From Steinernema hermaphroditum (lineage: Eukaryota; Nematoda; Chromadorea; Rhabditida; Steinernematidae): 64,000 nucleotides of DNA. The stretch is taken from positions 13,788,769 through 13,852,768 of the forward strand of contig CM059624.1 of NCBI GenBank assembly GCA_030435675.1, given 5' to 3'. Every line of letters begins with the position of its first letter. Position 1 is the first letter of the stretch. The position numbers and the translations under genes were made by a program. The notes beneath the pieces were generated by a model that was not told the origin of the DNA, ran no database searches, and worked only from the letters and a program-made list of their open reading frames with translations. Shown in pieces: positions 22,223-32,639 of the stretch.

Positions 22223-22918
22223 AACCCGGCTGCGCGCGAATTCGCGCCCTCCAGGTACTAAAAGCCAATTAGCCTGTAGCCCTGCGGGCTGCAAGATTGG
22301 CGTTCATGGATAGGGCTGAAGTTGGGGCCAAAAAACTGTAGCTCTGCGGGCGGCAAGATTGGTGCTCATGGATAGGGCTGACACCAAGGCAAGGAGCTGT
22401 AGCTCTGCGGGCGGCAAGATTGGTGCTCATGGATAGGGCTGAAGTTGGGGCCAAAAACTGTAGCCCTGCCGGCAGCGAGAAACCATAGCCCTGCCGGCAG
22501 CGAGGAACCATAGCCCTGCGGGCGGCAAGACACTATAGCCCTGCGGGCGGCAAGATTGGCGCTCATGTAAATGGCTAAAGTGGGCGAAAAAAACTGTCAA
22601 GTTTCAGGAAACTCGAACCGAACACACTGCTGGTTACAAAATAGGCAAAAAATCACTCAAAAACAGCAAAAAAAACTCAAAGCCTAGCATCACGAGAGAG
22701 TTAGTGGAAGTAGAGCACTACCATCTCAACTGTCTGTGTGGCTCATTGCGAACGTTCTCTGTTTGTAAGCGGGCGGTGTCGGGTTCGGTTCCCCTCGGGG
22801 TCCTTATTTTGTGTGGGTGTTTCCGCCGTGCGCACGGAAAAACACACACACACACACACACACGCACACACACACAGACCAACGGACCCGTCGGTTCTCC
22901 ATTTATATATAGGGGATA
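22223..22918 (+). mobile_element. tRNA-headed repeat element inserted in srt E, copy 1
   Basis: The element starts AACCCGGCTGCGCGCGAATT, contains a minisatellite (22270-22560) and a tRNA-like block (GGCTCATTGCGAACG as A box, GGGTTCGGTTCCCC as B box, about 22738-22800). A CA/CG dinucleotide run follows, then GACCAACGGACCCGTCGG, ending TATATATAGGGGA. The host exon flanks (TACAATACA..TA and TA..TGGAGGATATG) show a TA (possibly ATA) duplication. No terminal inverted repeat beyond about five bases, no poly-A tail and no coding frame. Four other copies: 31884-32280 (+), 46275-46689 (-), 17592-17990 (-) and 44032-44276 (+, truncated). Confidence 0.8.
22270..22560 (+). repeat. Minisatellite of about 60 bp inside the element
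   Basis: Repeated unit around TAGCCCTGCGGGCGGCAAG, TTGGCGCTCATG and GGCTGAAGTTGGGGCC, about five partly truncated units here against one to three in the other copies. Unit number is variable between copies, as expected of replication slippage. Confidence 0.75.
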
Positions 22919-23944
22919 TGGAGGATATGCGACTACGACTAGGCTCAGTGGAGAGGTATAGTTAGAATCTCTTGATCCAGGTCGTTCTGGACTAACTTAG
23001 GGTCAAAAGCTTTAAAGATAAGAAGTCTCAAAAATGAGTAAATAAGAAGGTACAACACATAGCTGGCGGTAGATAGAGGATGGTTCAAAAGTGACCTTTT
23101 TTGTGACCTCGTCTTACGGGGACCCGGGCAAGATAAAAATGTGTCAAAGACCATTAAGAGGGCACAACACATAGTTAGCCGTTGTTAGGGGATGGTTGAA
23201 ATGTGGCCGTTTTAAATATTCAAACGCAATGCTTTAGGCCAAAGCCGTTCCCCCAGGATGTCTGAGAGGAACACTGTATTCAAAGTTGAATACCCGATAC
23301 TTTAGCCCAACATAGTCCACATCGTCAACAACTTCTTCAAATTCGGATTCCTCACCGTCACCTACGTGCTTATGCTCTTCTTCATGCATCTCCGCCTCAG
23401 ACGCATCAAAATGGCCAGTACATCATCGCTACAAATAAAGGTCTCCATCCAGGCGTTGGCTATTGCTGGATTAGCGGACGCAGCGACTATGGGGTACGTC
23501 ATCATCACGAACGTCACCTTCAGTCCGGAGGTGTCGCAGTACATTGGCGTAGCCGCGGAACTCATCTGGATCGCCCTTCATGGTAATACTATACCACATA
23601 TGAAAGGCATTGGTGCACTGAAATGTTCAGGTGGAAGCATAGTAATCTATTCGGTAATGAACAACGCGGTTCGTAGCCGCTTCAGAGAGGCTTTCTGTAG
23701 AAGTTCCACTGCTTCATCAACGTGTCAAGTTAAAACGTTGTCTACATCAACCCGTTGATTCTGTGTTGCAAGATTTAATTATGGACCTATGTGTCCGTTT
23801 GATCATGTCCGAGAAATCTCCCAGGCGGCTTTGGCAACGACGCCAAATTGTCGTAATCACCGACTTAAGTCGGATGTGTACGATCTTTAAGATCACTTTC
23901 AGATCAGCGCAAGAGGCACAGTTTGTCATTGTTTTTTTAAATCT

Positions 23945-24870
23945 GTCATCATATCGCCCATTTCTTTTATTTTACTTGATATACGAACATGCGTAAATAA
24001 GAAAGTTACTTAGTGAGAGCGCGAGTCTGGGCCATGAGGCAGTAGGCGACGTTTCCGTTCTCATCGCTGAGCTCGTACTTCAGCTGGTAGGGAGCGTTGT
24101 TCTTGAGGAGGCGGATGATGATGCCGTACTTGCTGAAGGGGAGCTTGACGGTGATGGGGCCGGAGCCCGTCTTCAGCGGACAGGTCAGACTCATGTCGCA
24201 GGCATCAAGGTCCTCCCTGAGAAAGCGCGCTAGGTGGTTACGGTAACGGAGACATACAGAAGTCCGAAGGTCGGGATCTGCTTCCACCCACACTTGAAGA
24301 ATCCGCTCCAGGTCCAGACGGTGACGTCGAGGGAGAGTTTGGAGAAGACGCGATTGTTGTTGACGAGGTCTACGGCGATGTGGAGGTCCTGATCGAGTCT
24401 CACCGGGTACTGGGGGCTTCCTGAAGGATCAGGGTCATGGCAAGTTACGGTAGTCTCTTACCGTCAGGGTTGACAGGTCGCACGGCGCTGACGGAGACGC
24501 CGTCGGCGGCCCCGCAGGACCACCAGTGGAAGGCATGGTCGGTGCCGTTGGGGAACGAGTCACAACCGAGGGAGAGGGCCAGAAGGGAGGCGAGGAGAGC
24601 GTAGCGAAGAGCCATGTCGAGGCGGATGGAGAAGACTTCGGGCCGAGATCTTTTAAAGGCGCGTCGAGAGCTTATCGTACTTCTGAAAGGCACGCACAGT
24701 ACCACCTCCGTTGGTTCCGGGTCTCTTCTTGAAAGAACGCCTTCCCACAAGAGTTCAACAGATCGCGTTCACGTGGAACGTTTTTGGAGCCACACTATTC
24801 TTTGTTCAACATCAAAAGTAACTGATAAAGGAGTGTTTAGATTATTTGCATTGGAACGCACGTTTCCTCC
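23945..24870 (-). repeat. Large inverted duplication, left arm 1
   Basis: This 0.92-kb block is the near-identical reverse complement of 25740-26665. Both arms contain a complete ML-domain gene with its upstream sequence (including a CACGTGAACGCGATC stretch). The arms diverge upstream of the genes and outside the 3' ends. Confidence 0.85.
24006..24615 (-). CDS. Secreted ML-domain (MD-2-related lipid-recognition) protein, copy 1
   Basis: Exons (descending) 24615-24462, 24420-24258 and 24216-24006 join to 175 residues. A signal peptide is clear (MALRYALLASLLALSLGC). The mature part has HWWSCGAADGVSVSAV, the VTVWTWSGFFKCGWKQIP strand region, CDMSLTCPLKTGSGPITVKL and a C-terminal YQLKYELSDENG with C in AYCLMAQ. 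Conserved cysteines, size and beta pattern fit the NPC2/MD-2 family, secreted sandwich proteins that bind lipids or sterols. It is intact and faces copy 2 head to head, with 1372 bp between the two starts. A TTTAAA element (about 24650 on this strand) is a possible core promoter. Confidence 0.88.
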
Positions 24871-25620
24871 TTCACGTGAAACAAACAATTTCGAATCTGG
24901 AGTACACCGTGACCGATGAAATACCGAGAGCAATCGAATGATCCTTATCGGAACATTCCTACGATCTACAGAATGTCCCAAAAAGGGATCTTCAAGAAAG
25001 ACAAGTATTTCACCAACCCGAGCTAACCGAAGATATCCCAGTAGAACATAGCAATCCCATTACTTTCCCCATTATCGGAGAGCTGAGGACTTCTGAGATT
25101 CAGTGGAAGTGGAATTTGGCGTCGCCAAGCTGTTCGCCGGCTGCGACCAGGAAGGCTCAAAGCTCTTCTACGTCGACCTCTCCAGTACGTTCATCGATTG
25201 CTCGGCCTAGTCCATTGGCGCCGCGTCCGACGGCGCAAAACAGAATTTGAAGGAACAGCACCACGAAAAGGGTGTCATTTGGCACATTTCGTTTTAATAT
25301 CGGATAACGAAACACGATGTCCATCGAATTCCACAGGACAAGAGAGTTCTACGAGCTGTTATTTCGGATCTGATCGTTCAATTAGCTTTTATTGAGATGA
25401 GACTGAAAGTATTTGACTATTTTATTTTTCACCGTACTCGCACTACTTGTACATAATAAGAGTGCAAACGATGTGCAAAAGAGTCGTAAATTGTTCGTCG
25501 GTTGAACTTTGCCCTCCACAAGAAGGCGACACCGTCGAAAGGTAATGTTCCTTTTTCGTCGAATGACTTTTAGTCCCACGTAGGCACTCTGATAACAGTC
25601 TGATAAGATTTTTCGATTTC
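24826..25620 (-). repeat. Inverted duplication, arm 2 left
   Basis: This block is the reverse complement of 27690-28390. Shared landmarks are the GTGTTTAGATTATTTGCATT end, CCCAAAAAGGGATCTTC, and the AGTCGTAAATTGTTCGTCGG region. Its copy lies outside arm 1 right, so the order along the DNA is 1, 2, 1', 2' rather than a simple palindrome. Confidence 0.75.
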
Positions 25621-25739
25621 GTCCTTTGAACTATACAATTATTTCATTCTTAGTTTTTTATTTCAAGGTTATACGATGTGGAAAAATGTGGAAGACATCA
25701 ATGCTGCGCTTAGCTTATAGGCCGAAACAACGTTTCTTC

Positions 25740-26665
25740 CATTGCATCCCAATGCAAATAATGTTAATACTCGGTTATCAGTTACTTTTAATGCTGACCA
25801 AAGAATAGCGTTGCCCCAAAAACGTTACACGTGAACGCGATCTGTTGAACTGTTCTGGGAAGGCGTGCTTTCAAGAAGAGACCCGGAACCAATTGAGGTG
25901 GTACTGTGCGTGCCTTTCAGAAGTACGATAAGCTCTCAATGCGCCTTTAAAAGCTCTCGTCCCGAAGTCTTCTCCATCTGCCTCGACATGGCTCTTCGCT
26001 ACGCTCTCCTCGCCTCCCTTCTGGCCCTCTCCCTCGGCTGTGACTCGTTCCCCAACGGCACCGACCATGCCTTCCACTGGTGGTCCTGCGGGGCCGCCGA
26101 CGGCGTCTCCGTCAGCGCCGTGCGACCTGTCAACCCTGACGGTAAGAGACTACCGTAACTTGCCATGACCCTGATCCTTCAGGAAGCCCCCAGTACCCGG
26201 TGAGACTCGATCAGGACCTCCACATCGCCGTAGACCTCGTCAACAACAATCGCGTCTTCTCCAAACTCTCCCTCGACGTCACCGTCTGGACCTGGAGCGG
26301 ATTCTTCAAGTGTGGGTGGAAGCAGATCCCGACCTTCGGACTTCTGTATGTCTCCGTTACCGTAACCACCTAGCGCGCTTTCTCAGGGAGGACCTTGATG
26401 CCTGCGACATGAGTCTGACCTGTCCGCTGAAGACGGGCTCCGGCCCCATCACCGTCAAGCTCCCCTTCAGCAAGTACGGCATCATCATCCGCCTCCTCAA
26501 GAACAACGCTCCCTACCAGCTGAAGTACGAGCTCAGCGATGAGAACGGAAACGTCGCCTACTGCCTCATGGCCCAGACTCGCGCCCTCACTAAGTAACTT
26601 TCTTAATTGAGAATGTTCGCATATCAAGTAAAATAAAATAAACGGGCGATATGATGACAAACAGA
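25740..26665 (+). repeat. Large inverted duplication, right arm 1
   Basis: Partner of 23945-24870, carrying the second ML gene. Similarity reaches from CCCAATGCAAATAATG upstream to ATAAACGGGCGATATGATGA downstream of the stop. Confidence 0.85.
25988..26597 (+). CDS. Secreted ML-domain (MD-2-related lipid-recognition) protein, copy 2
   Basis: Exons 25988-26141, 26183-26345 and 26387-26597 join to 175 residues, apparently the same protein as copy 1. Signal peptide MALRYALLASLLALSLGC. Two short introns (41 bp each) are identical in position and phase to copy 1. Few differences are seen even in introns and upstream DNA, so duplication was recent or conversion is ongoing. ML proteins carry lipids extracellularly or in the endolysosome. 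The ligand cannot be told from sequence. AAATAAAATAAA follows the stop within 40 bp as a possible polyadenylation signal. Confidence 0.88.
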
Positions 26666-27018
26666 AAAAGATAATATTCAATGACATTGGTATTGTCAAA
26701 TGGGCAACCCGACAGAATCGCCATTCCAAAATCGCTACTACAAAAATCGCCATTTTCAAAAAATCGCCATTTTGCAGTTCCCTCAGTTCCTTGAGTTAGA
26801 GAACTGTTGGTCAACAGTGACTTTTAGCAGGAATTTACATTAATTTGCTTTTACTTATTTCACAACAAGGCACAACACACTTCAAAGGTCGAGGACATCT
26901 CCCTAAGACAAACAAAATAGGACAATGGAAAATACGGAAAAAAAATCATGCGTGAGCCAGAAGAATGGAACGAACACATTCGTTCTTTTCATGATTTATC
27001 TCTGCCAAGAATTGATAT

Positions 27019-27264
27019 ATGGCAATCGAAATCGCTCCTGAAGCGACTGATGACCCTTTTCACATCGGGAAGACTGTTAGCTTTACAAAGTCTAACAAAT
27101 CAAATGATTTGGCCAATTACGAGGGGTACGAGTTCCAAAAGCAGCGAGAGAATTTGAAAGCCGACTCTGTTTACTGGCGATGCAGCCACACCAAGCCAGT
27201 TAAGTGCAAGGGACATGAGGACAATGGCAAAAGAAACGATGAATTCTGTCAATGCGATCACTAA
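27019..27264 (+). CDS. FLYWCH-type zinc finger frame inside the MULE-like element
   Basis: Up to 81 residues from MAIEIAPEATDD. The core reads VSFTKSNKSNDLANYEGYEF, a spacer, YWRCSHTKPVKCKG and a distal CQCDH. F, L, Y, the WRC pair, the second Cys and the final His fall in the order of the FLYWCH zinc-binding domain. This domain is common in Mutator-type transposases and in nematode transcription factors derived from them. The frame is too short for a transposase. It could be a residual DNA-binding exon. No splice partners were found. Confidence 0.5.
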   Translation: MAIEIAPEATDDPFHIGKTVSFTKSNKSNDLANYEGYEFQKQRENLKADSVYWRCSHTKPVKCKGHEDNGKRNDEFCQCDH

Positions 27265-27423
27265 AGAAGCGAGAGTAACACGCCACCCCGGTTCCGCTGT
27301 TCACATGGGGAACACTGAATCACTGAAAATAACGATTAACAGGGTCAGAAGAGCTGCTAACCACGGTTTGAAAGTCACTGTTGACCAACACTTCTCTAAC
27401 TCAAGGAACTGAGGGAACTGCAG

Positions 27424-27560
27424 AATGGCGATTTTGGCAGTAGCGATTTTTGCAGTGGCGATTTTTGCAGAATGGCGATTTTGTCCGAGTGGCGATTTTT
27501 GCAGAATGGCGATTTTGTCCGAGTGGCGATTTTTGCAGTAGCGATTTTTTAGTAGCGATT
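27424..27560 (+). repeat. Short tandem repeat GGCGATTTTTGCAGAAT
   Basis: Seven or so imperfect 17-24 bp units (GGCGATTTTTGCAGAAT, GGCGATTTTGTCCGAGT) forming the outer part of the right end of the MULE-like element. The left end has only three to four units, so the ends have expanded unequally. Confidence 0.75.
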
Positions 27561-27689
27561 ATGTCATGTAACCGGTCAAATGATATCCATTTGTATCCAG
27601 ATTTCAAAGCCAGGAACCTCTACAAGAGGATAGGATTTATAAAATTAGAGGCTGGGCTGTGCTGTAACCACATGTTCTGGGTAAGACGT

Positions 27690-28390
27690 TGTTGTATAGT
27701 TCAAAGGACGAACTCGAAAAATCTTATCAGACTGTTATCAGAGTGCCTACGTGGGACCAAAAGTCATTCGACGAAAAAGGAACATTACCTTTCGACGGTG
27801 TCGCCTTCTTGTGGAGGGCTAAGTTCAACCGACGAACAATTTGCGACTCTTCTGCACGTCGTTTGCACTCTTATTATGTACAAGTAGTGCGAGTACGGTG
27901 AAAAATAAAATAGTCAAATACTTTCAGTCTTATCTCAGTAAAAACCACCTGAATAATAGGAACCTAGTCGTATGCTAAGAGCCCTCAGAATCCCACGGAA
28001 TTCGATGGACACGGTCTTTCGTAAACGGACACTAAAACGAAATTCGGATAGTTTTCTACGACACCCTTTTCATCAAAGACGATTATACTTCTAAACCGGC
28101 TATCCGCTCAAGCCTGAGCCGTATGCAACTCACCGTCCGATAATGGGGAAAGTAATGGCGTTGCTATGTTCTACTGGGATGTCTTCGGTTAGCTCAGGTT
28201 GGTGAAATACTTGTCTTTCTTGAAGATCCCTTTTTGGGACATTCTGTAGATCATAGGAATGTTCCGATAAGGATCATTCGATTGCTCTCGGTATTTCATC
28301 GGTCACGGTGTACTCCAGATTCGAAATTGTTTGTTTCACGTGAAGGAGGAAACGTGCGTTCCAATGCAAATAATCTAAACACTCGTGTAG
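27690..28390 (+). repeat. Inverted duplication, arm 2 right
   Basis: Partner of 24826-25620, with internal differences (a gap in similarity around 28020-28110). It stops abruptly at CTAAACACTCG next to the coiled-coil gene 3' flank. Confidence 0.7.
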
Positions 28391-28642
28391 CGGGGCCTCG
28401 ACTCCGAGTTCCGATCCGATGGTTGTTGCTGAGGAGAGAGCCCTAATGGTGACACGAAGAGACAGTCATCTAATAATCCCTTTTATTGGGAAAGCACCAA
28501 ATTAACAGTACGGCATGAAGTAAACAGAGACAGGGGTTACATGGTGAGAGCGGCGTCGGGGAGCGACCGTCGTCGGTCAGAACAGCGGGACGGACTGTCG
28601 GCCCTGGTGGCGGCGGGGAGATCCGCCGCGCCGACCGCGCGG

Positions 28643-29316
28643 CTACATCTTCCCCCCGCTGGCGGGACCGCCGACTCGGCGGGCGGCCTGGACTTGATCC
28701 TGGCGCATCCTGGCCAGGTCGCCTTGGAGCTCCTCGTTCCTTCTGACGGCCCTTCTTCTTTTTCGGGCTTCCTCGTTGGCCCGCTCCTCGAGGGTCATGA
28801 TGCGTTGGTCCCGTTGGGTCAACTGGTCCTTAACGTGTTGGCGGGACCGTCGGGCATTCGTGAGGAGAGACTTCACCTCTGCTAGTTCCTTCCTCTGTTT
28901 CTCGAGGCGGGATTTGAGAAGCCCGATCCGAGCTTCGAAAAGTCCGGTGATTTCCTTTTCCTTGACTCGATCCTTCCTCAGTTGAGCGTTTTCTTTCCTC
29001 AACCGATCGCGCTACGATGACCAGGTCGCCTTTTCCGAGGTTCAGGACGTCGTGGTGAGTTTGTGAGGCATGATAAGCGGCAAAGGTCGAAATGCGAGTT
29101 AGTTCGGTGAGCTGGACGGTCGTCGGACTGTCTCCCATCAGCAGGGTCGCCACTCGACCGTCGAACCAGCCGGTTGCGGAAACTTTCGAGAGACATTGCG
29201 ACTTGCCTGAATGTTGGGTGAGTTTAGGGATAAGCATGAGGATATCAGTCCTTGTCGAGCCTGAGTGCACGCGACGACGGCTCGCTCGTCGAGTAGAGGG
29301 AATGACATGAGCGCGT
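28643..29316 (-). pseudogene. Coiled-coil protein gene with apparent frameshifts
   Basis: Read on the minus strand, three frames carry protein-like sequence in succession. MSFPLLDERAVVACTQARQG opens at 29316. Another frame gives KVSATGWFDGRVATLLMGDS and LNLGKGDLVIVA. After one extra base near 29005 a third gives RKENAQLRKDRVKEKEITG and a long heptad-rich, Arg/Glu/Lys coiled coil ending GGPASGGKM. No convincing splice pairs bridge the frames. Either the gene carries two frameshifts (or assembly errors), or unusual introns are present. The middle part (WFDGR..VATLL) is globular but unrecognised. It lies 37 bp downstream of the next gene on the same strand. Confidence 0.45.
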
Positions 29317-29353
29317 CGTACCGGGGCTTTGCGTCTGACTGGCGGGCGCGGAA

Positions 29354-29789
29354 TTAGCCTTTAGCCTTCTCCTTCTCGACTTCAGCGATCTCTTCTGCGC
29401 TTGGTGACCTGGTTGTTATCAGGATGACCAGCTCATCTCCGGATTCGGGAGCGGGAAACGAGTTAATTTCCTTCCTGGACCGCTTCCTTTCCCGCAGCTG
29501 CTCTTTGTTGAGGTGGTCGTTCTCGAACCCGGAGAAGTCGGCTGGCTACAAGGGCGTGCAGATTTTTCACTGAACAGCTGACGATATCCACTGTGTCCAC
29601 GTGACATTGTTTGGCTAAACGTTAAACTTCTTTATTATATTGATTATTTCACCATACCCCAGTGACGTTATGGTCATGTCGTGCAGGGTCTTGGAGCATA
29701 GGCGGCGCATGCTCTGGGAAGTCAGCCTTGACGTGCTCGAGGATGAGAGGCTCGAGGTCTCCATTGACTTCTCCAGTGTAATTAAACAT
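29354..29789 (-). CDS. Small hypothetical protein, two exons (107 aa)
   Basis: Exon 1 29789-29658 (MFNYTGEVNGDLEPLILEHV, ADFPEHAPPMLQDPARHDHN) and exon 2 29545-29354 (PADFSGFENDHLNKEQLRER, SGDELVILITTRSPSAEEIA) join in phase 0 across a 112-bp intron GTATGG..TTGTAG to 107 residues ending EVEKEKAKG. Composition is protein-like throughout, charged and without signal or membrane segments. I do not recognise the family. The downstream coiled-coil frame on the same strand could be part of the same transcript. Confidence 0.5.
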
Positions 29790-30011
29790 GATGATTATGA
29801 TTAAACAGTGATTAAACCCTCTCTTTGGGTTTCAGTAATATCTAGAATTGCGCCGATCTTAGACGTGTACAACGGAATTGCCGAACTTACGGTAGGTTGA
29901 AAAAAAATCTCGGCATAGCGAAAGGCTCACTAGGAACATGTTGTAGATTTGCGACCAGTAAATGGAGATAAATTCAATTTTTGCACATTAAGCATCGCTT
30001 AAGAATCGAAG

Positions 30012-30140
30012 TCTCTGAGCGTCCGGTTTATATGGCAAACCCTGTAAGACCAATTGTGACTGTTCCGGCTTCCAGAGGGAATTGGGACACCCGGAAGCCG
30101 TAGTCCCACCACCGCTAACAAGAAGATGTCCGTGTCGATT
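30012..30140 (+). repeat. Dispersed repeat R3, copy 1
   Basis: Shares TCTGAGCGTC, ATGGCAAACCC, TTGTGACTGTTCCGGCTTCC and ACACCCGGAAGCCGTAGTCC with 50820-51275, and its first half with 43720-43920. All copies open with ATG and a short frame beginning M-(A/T)-N-P-V that stops after roughly 20-30 codons. Confidence 0.65.
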
Positions 30141-30274
30141 ATTTTGTCTATTATTCGATGCCATGTAATGCATTTTATTCTTGAAATGAAGTCAATCAAT
30201 AAAATAGTGAACGAACATTCTATCATTGATCTTTGCTTGTTTGCCTTTCTGTCTCGTCTTGGTTGTTACTAGAG

Positions 30275-31010
30275 GATCTGACAAACGTGCGCTATTACAT
30301 AGTATAGAGTCAGTTGGATATTTAAACATAATTTAGCAACCCCCTTGGCAGGAACTCTTTTTCCTTCAGTGATTCTAACTTTGACCCTCGATTCATGAAG
30401 CATGTCCTGGTTTAGGCGTGTCTGACCAGGCTTTTGCGATGAACTTTGGTCATTGGGGGTGATGGGAAAGCGAAGACAAGCGTTCACTTAGAAACGTTTA
30501 TCCATTACAGAAATATGTAAAGGAATCGAGTGAGCAACAGATACGAATTTGCCACTTTAAAGAGCGCCGTGGAGGGGCGGAGCCACAACAAGAGAGAGCA
30601 ACAGGGGATTGAACTTTCATAACAAGAGAAGAAGGAGAAGGGGCGCATTGCTCGCCGGAAGATGGGGGGGGGAGGGGGAAGCAAAAAGGGGAACGTCAAA
30701 ACAAGATTGTAAACGAACTTTCTGTTAGCTGTACTAGAGGACGACTTTCACAGTCGTTATTGATCTACCATTGATCATTATTTGTCCGTCCATCTGTCTC
30801 GTCTCCTGTCTGCTCACCCACCAGAATCGCGCCAGCCGATCGACGCGTGTGGTCAAAAGTGAATTTTTTTCACCACTTTATCGATTGCGTATTCTGGAAA
30901 TTTTGAAATCTTCTGTTGCTTGCAGAGTTCTTCCTTCCCCGAAGAGCTTCCGAACGATGGTCGTCGAAGATAGTTGAGCGATGGACGTATTAAAAAGTAA
31001 GTAATATTCT
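30275..31010 (-). repeat. Dispersed repeat R1, copy 3
   Basis: Reverse-strand copy of the 150-545 repeat: AACTATCTTCGACGACCATC at its start and a frame MLHESRVKVRITEGKRVPAK near its end, parallel to MFHESKVEVCFLKEKWMRAK in copy 1. The middle (30500-30700) has an unrelated insertion with a G-rich run. Confidence 0.55.
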
Positions 31011-31883
31011 TTATCTCAGAACTAAACCAAGTCCAGAGGAGATCTCTGCATCAAATGATATAACCCCAACAGTCAAATTAGAAATGATTTTTTAAAATCA
31101 ACCCGGCACGGGTAGCTACTTTTTGCACAGTTATCACACTCCCCAAGGTGCGCCTATCAGTGCGCCTAATTTCGCCTAAGGTCATGTTGTAACCTTCCTT
31201 TGTAAGATGGACGGGGTCGGGTACAACTGATCCCATGGACAACTGATCCCACGATGTCCAAATAGCTTTCGGCGGTGTACCAACAGTTCCGCGAAAAATA
31301 GTTGTGCAAAAACCGGTCTCTTATCATTCTGTTCTTCCTCACCGTGGGACGGGTCTAAGAGGGCGTATGTGCTCTTTGAGACGAAATGAATGGAATGATG
31401 CTACATGCAAAATGAATCCAGCAACTCGTAATATAGGTTGTCTAACGTACTAGGACATCAGCTGTTAAGACTACAGGGCTTGCTTAAAATCAATAGGCTT
31501 AAGTTTAAGCAGGAACCTAAGCCAAGCCTGAATGTTAAGTCTGTGTTTAAAAAATGATTAAAGAGCTTGCCTGCGGATCGCCCGCAGCCTAAATTTTGTA
31601 GGCATGTTCCTTTAGCCTTACTAACATGTCTATAGGAATCAATGATTGATGGTCTCTCTCGGAGGGTACAATGCTAACGCAATTATTTTTGCGTAGCTAA
31701 ACCCACTCTCAGACGTAGCTCAGTCTAAGCCTATGAGTAGGGAAGCTAAAGCTTACGCTATCTAAGGCAACCTATACAAATCACGACCATCCGGCCACGA
31801 ATTAGTGTTTAGTTTCGCCGCGGTGATCGAAGTCGAAAAGGGATTGAAGTCGAAAAAAAAAACATTCAACATTTATCTGTATA
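31011..31883. other. Intergenic, no gene seen
   Basis: About 870 bp with several short imperfect repeats of GCTTAAG/CTTAAGTTTAAGC type around 31460-31560 and no coding signal. Confidence 0.5.
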
Positions 31884-32280
31884 AAGGCGGCTGCGCGCGA
31901 ATTCAAGCCGTCCAGCTACTAAAAGCCAAGTAGCCCATAGCCCTGCGGGCGGCAAGATTGGCGCTCATGTAAATGGTTGAAGTTGGGCAAAAAACTGAAA
32001 ACTTTCAGGAAACTCGAACCAAAAACTCTGCTGGTTACAAAATCGGCAAAAAATCACTCAAAAACTAAAAAAAAACTCAAAGCCTAGCATCGTCAGAGGC
32101 ATAGTATAAGTAAAGCGCTACGATCGAAACTGTCTGTGTGGCTCATTGCGAACGTCCTCCGTTTGTAAGCGGACGGTGTCGAGTTCGGTTCCCCTCGGGT
32201 TCCTTAATTTGGATGGGTGTTTTCGCCGTGCTCACGGAAAAACACACACACAAACAGACCAACGTTTATATATAGGGGAT
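31884..32280 (+). mobile_element. tRNA-headed repeat element, copy 2
   Basis: Plus-strand copy: GGCGGCTGCGCGCGAATT start, one minisatellite unit, a tRNA-like block (GGCTCATTGCGAACGTCC, GAGTTCGGTTCCCCTCGG), a short CA run and TATATATAGGGGA end. The flanking bases on both sides are ATA, consistent with the same target preference. Confidence 0.75.
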
Positions 32281-32639
32281 ACTCTACTACTAACAGCCTC
32301 CACTCTCCCACACTTTCTTTTCCTTCCACATGTCCAGCTTCGACACTTTCTGTTATTCCTTTATTCTTTACTTTCCTTTATTCAACTTCGGTCCACACTT
32401 TCTTTCATTCCAGATTCCAAATGTCGACTTCGTCTTCAAAGGTGCGAAGTCAGGGAACGCGCGTGTCTTTAAAAGCTCCATGTAAGCTTATTTGCTGCAT
32501 ATCAGAGCAATAACAGTTCGATTTGAGACCGCAAAACGCAAGAGCTCCGGATTCCAAGAAGGTGCTCAATGCTTCACGGTTAACGCAATCGGCGCTTTAT
32601 AATTCTAGTTTGGCGGGAGTAGACGTCACCGTCGACTCC

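Larger units (their letters stand above)
21612..23758 (+). pseudogene. SRT-class chemoreceptor broken by insertion (srt E)
   Basis: Exons 21612-21775, 21822-21991, 22033-22222 continued at 22919-22955, 23306-23582 and 23631-23758 match the five-exon plan of its paralogues base for base in length (164, 170, 227, 277 nt). The third exon is split by a 696-bp element (22223-22918). As it stands the frame reads VPDKFYFYNT and hits TAA at the junction. With the element disregarded the coding length is 966 nt (321 residues) with no other stop or frameshift. All splice sites are intact and the C-terminus (GSIVIYSVMNNAVRSR) is normal, so the loss looks recent. Intron 3 is 350 bp, unusually long, with two imperfect copies of an ACAACACATAG unit. 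Exon 1 is nearly identical to srt A and J. Confidence 0.85.
26703..27573 (+). mobile_element. Mutator-like foldback element with FLYWCH reading frame
   Basis: Inverted ends: left 26703-26830 (GGCAACCCGACAGAATCGC, AATCGCCATT repeats, TCCCTCAGTTCCTTGAG, TTGGTCAACAGTGACTTT) and right 27365-27573, its complement with more GGCGATTTTTGCAG units. The nine bases abutting the left end are TGTCAAATG and those abutting the right end GGTCAAATG, an 8/9 match of the length typical for MULEs. Internal DNA carries a FLYWCH-like frame but no transposase, so the element is non-autonomous. It lies between arm 1 right and arm 2 right of the inverted duplication. Confidence 0.7.

Noticed and set aside
22738..22800. 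Functional tRNA gene
   Set aside because: A and B boxes are present but a 7-bp acceptor stem and anticodon arm cannot be formed, and the block recurs inside dispersed elements.
22850..22880. CA repeat as a stand-alone microsatellite
   Set aside because: It is an internal part of the tRNA-headed element and is present at other lengths in the other copies.
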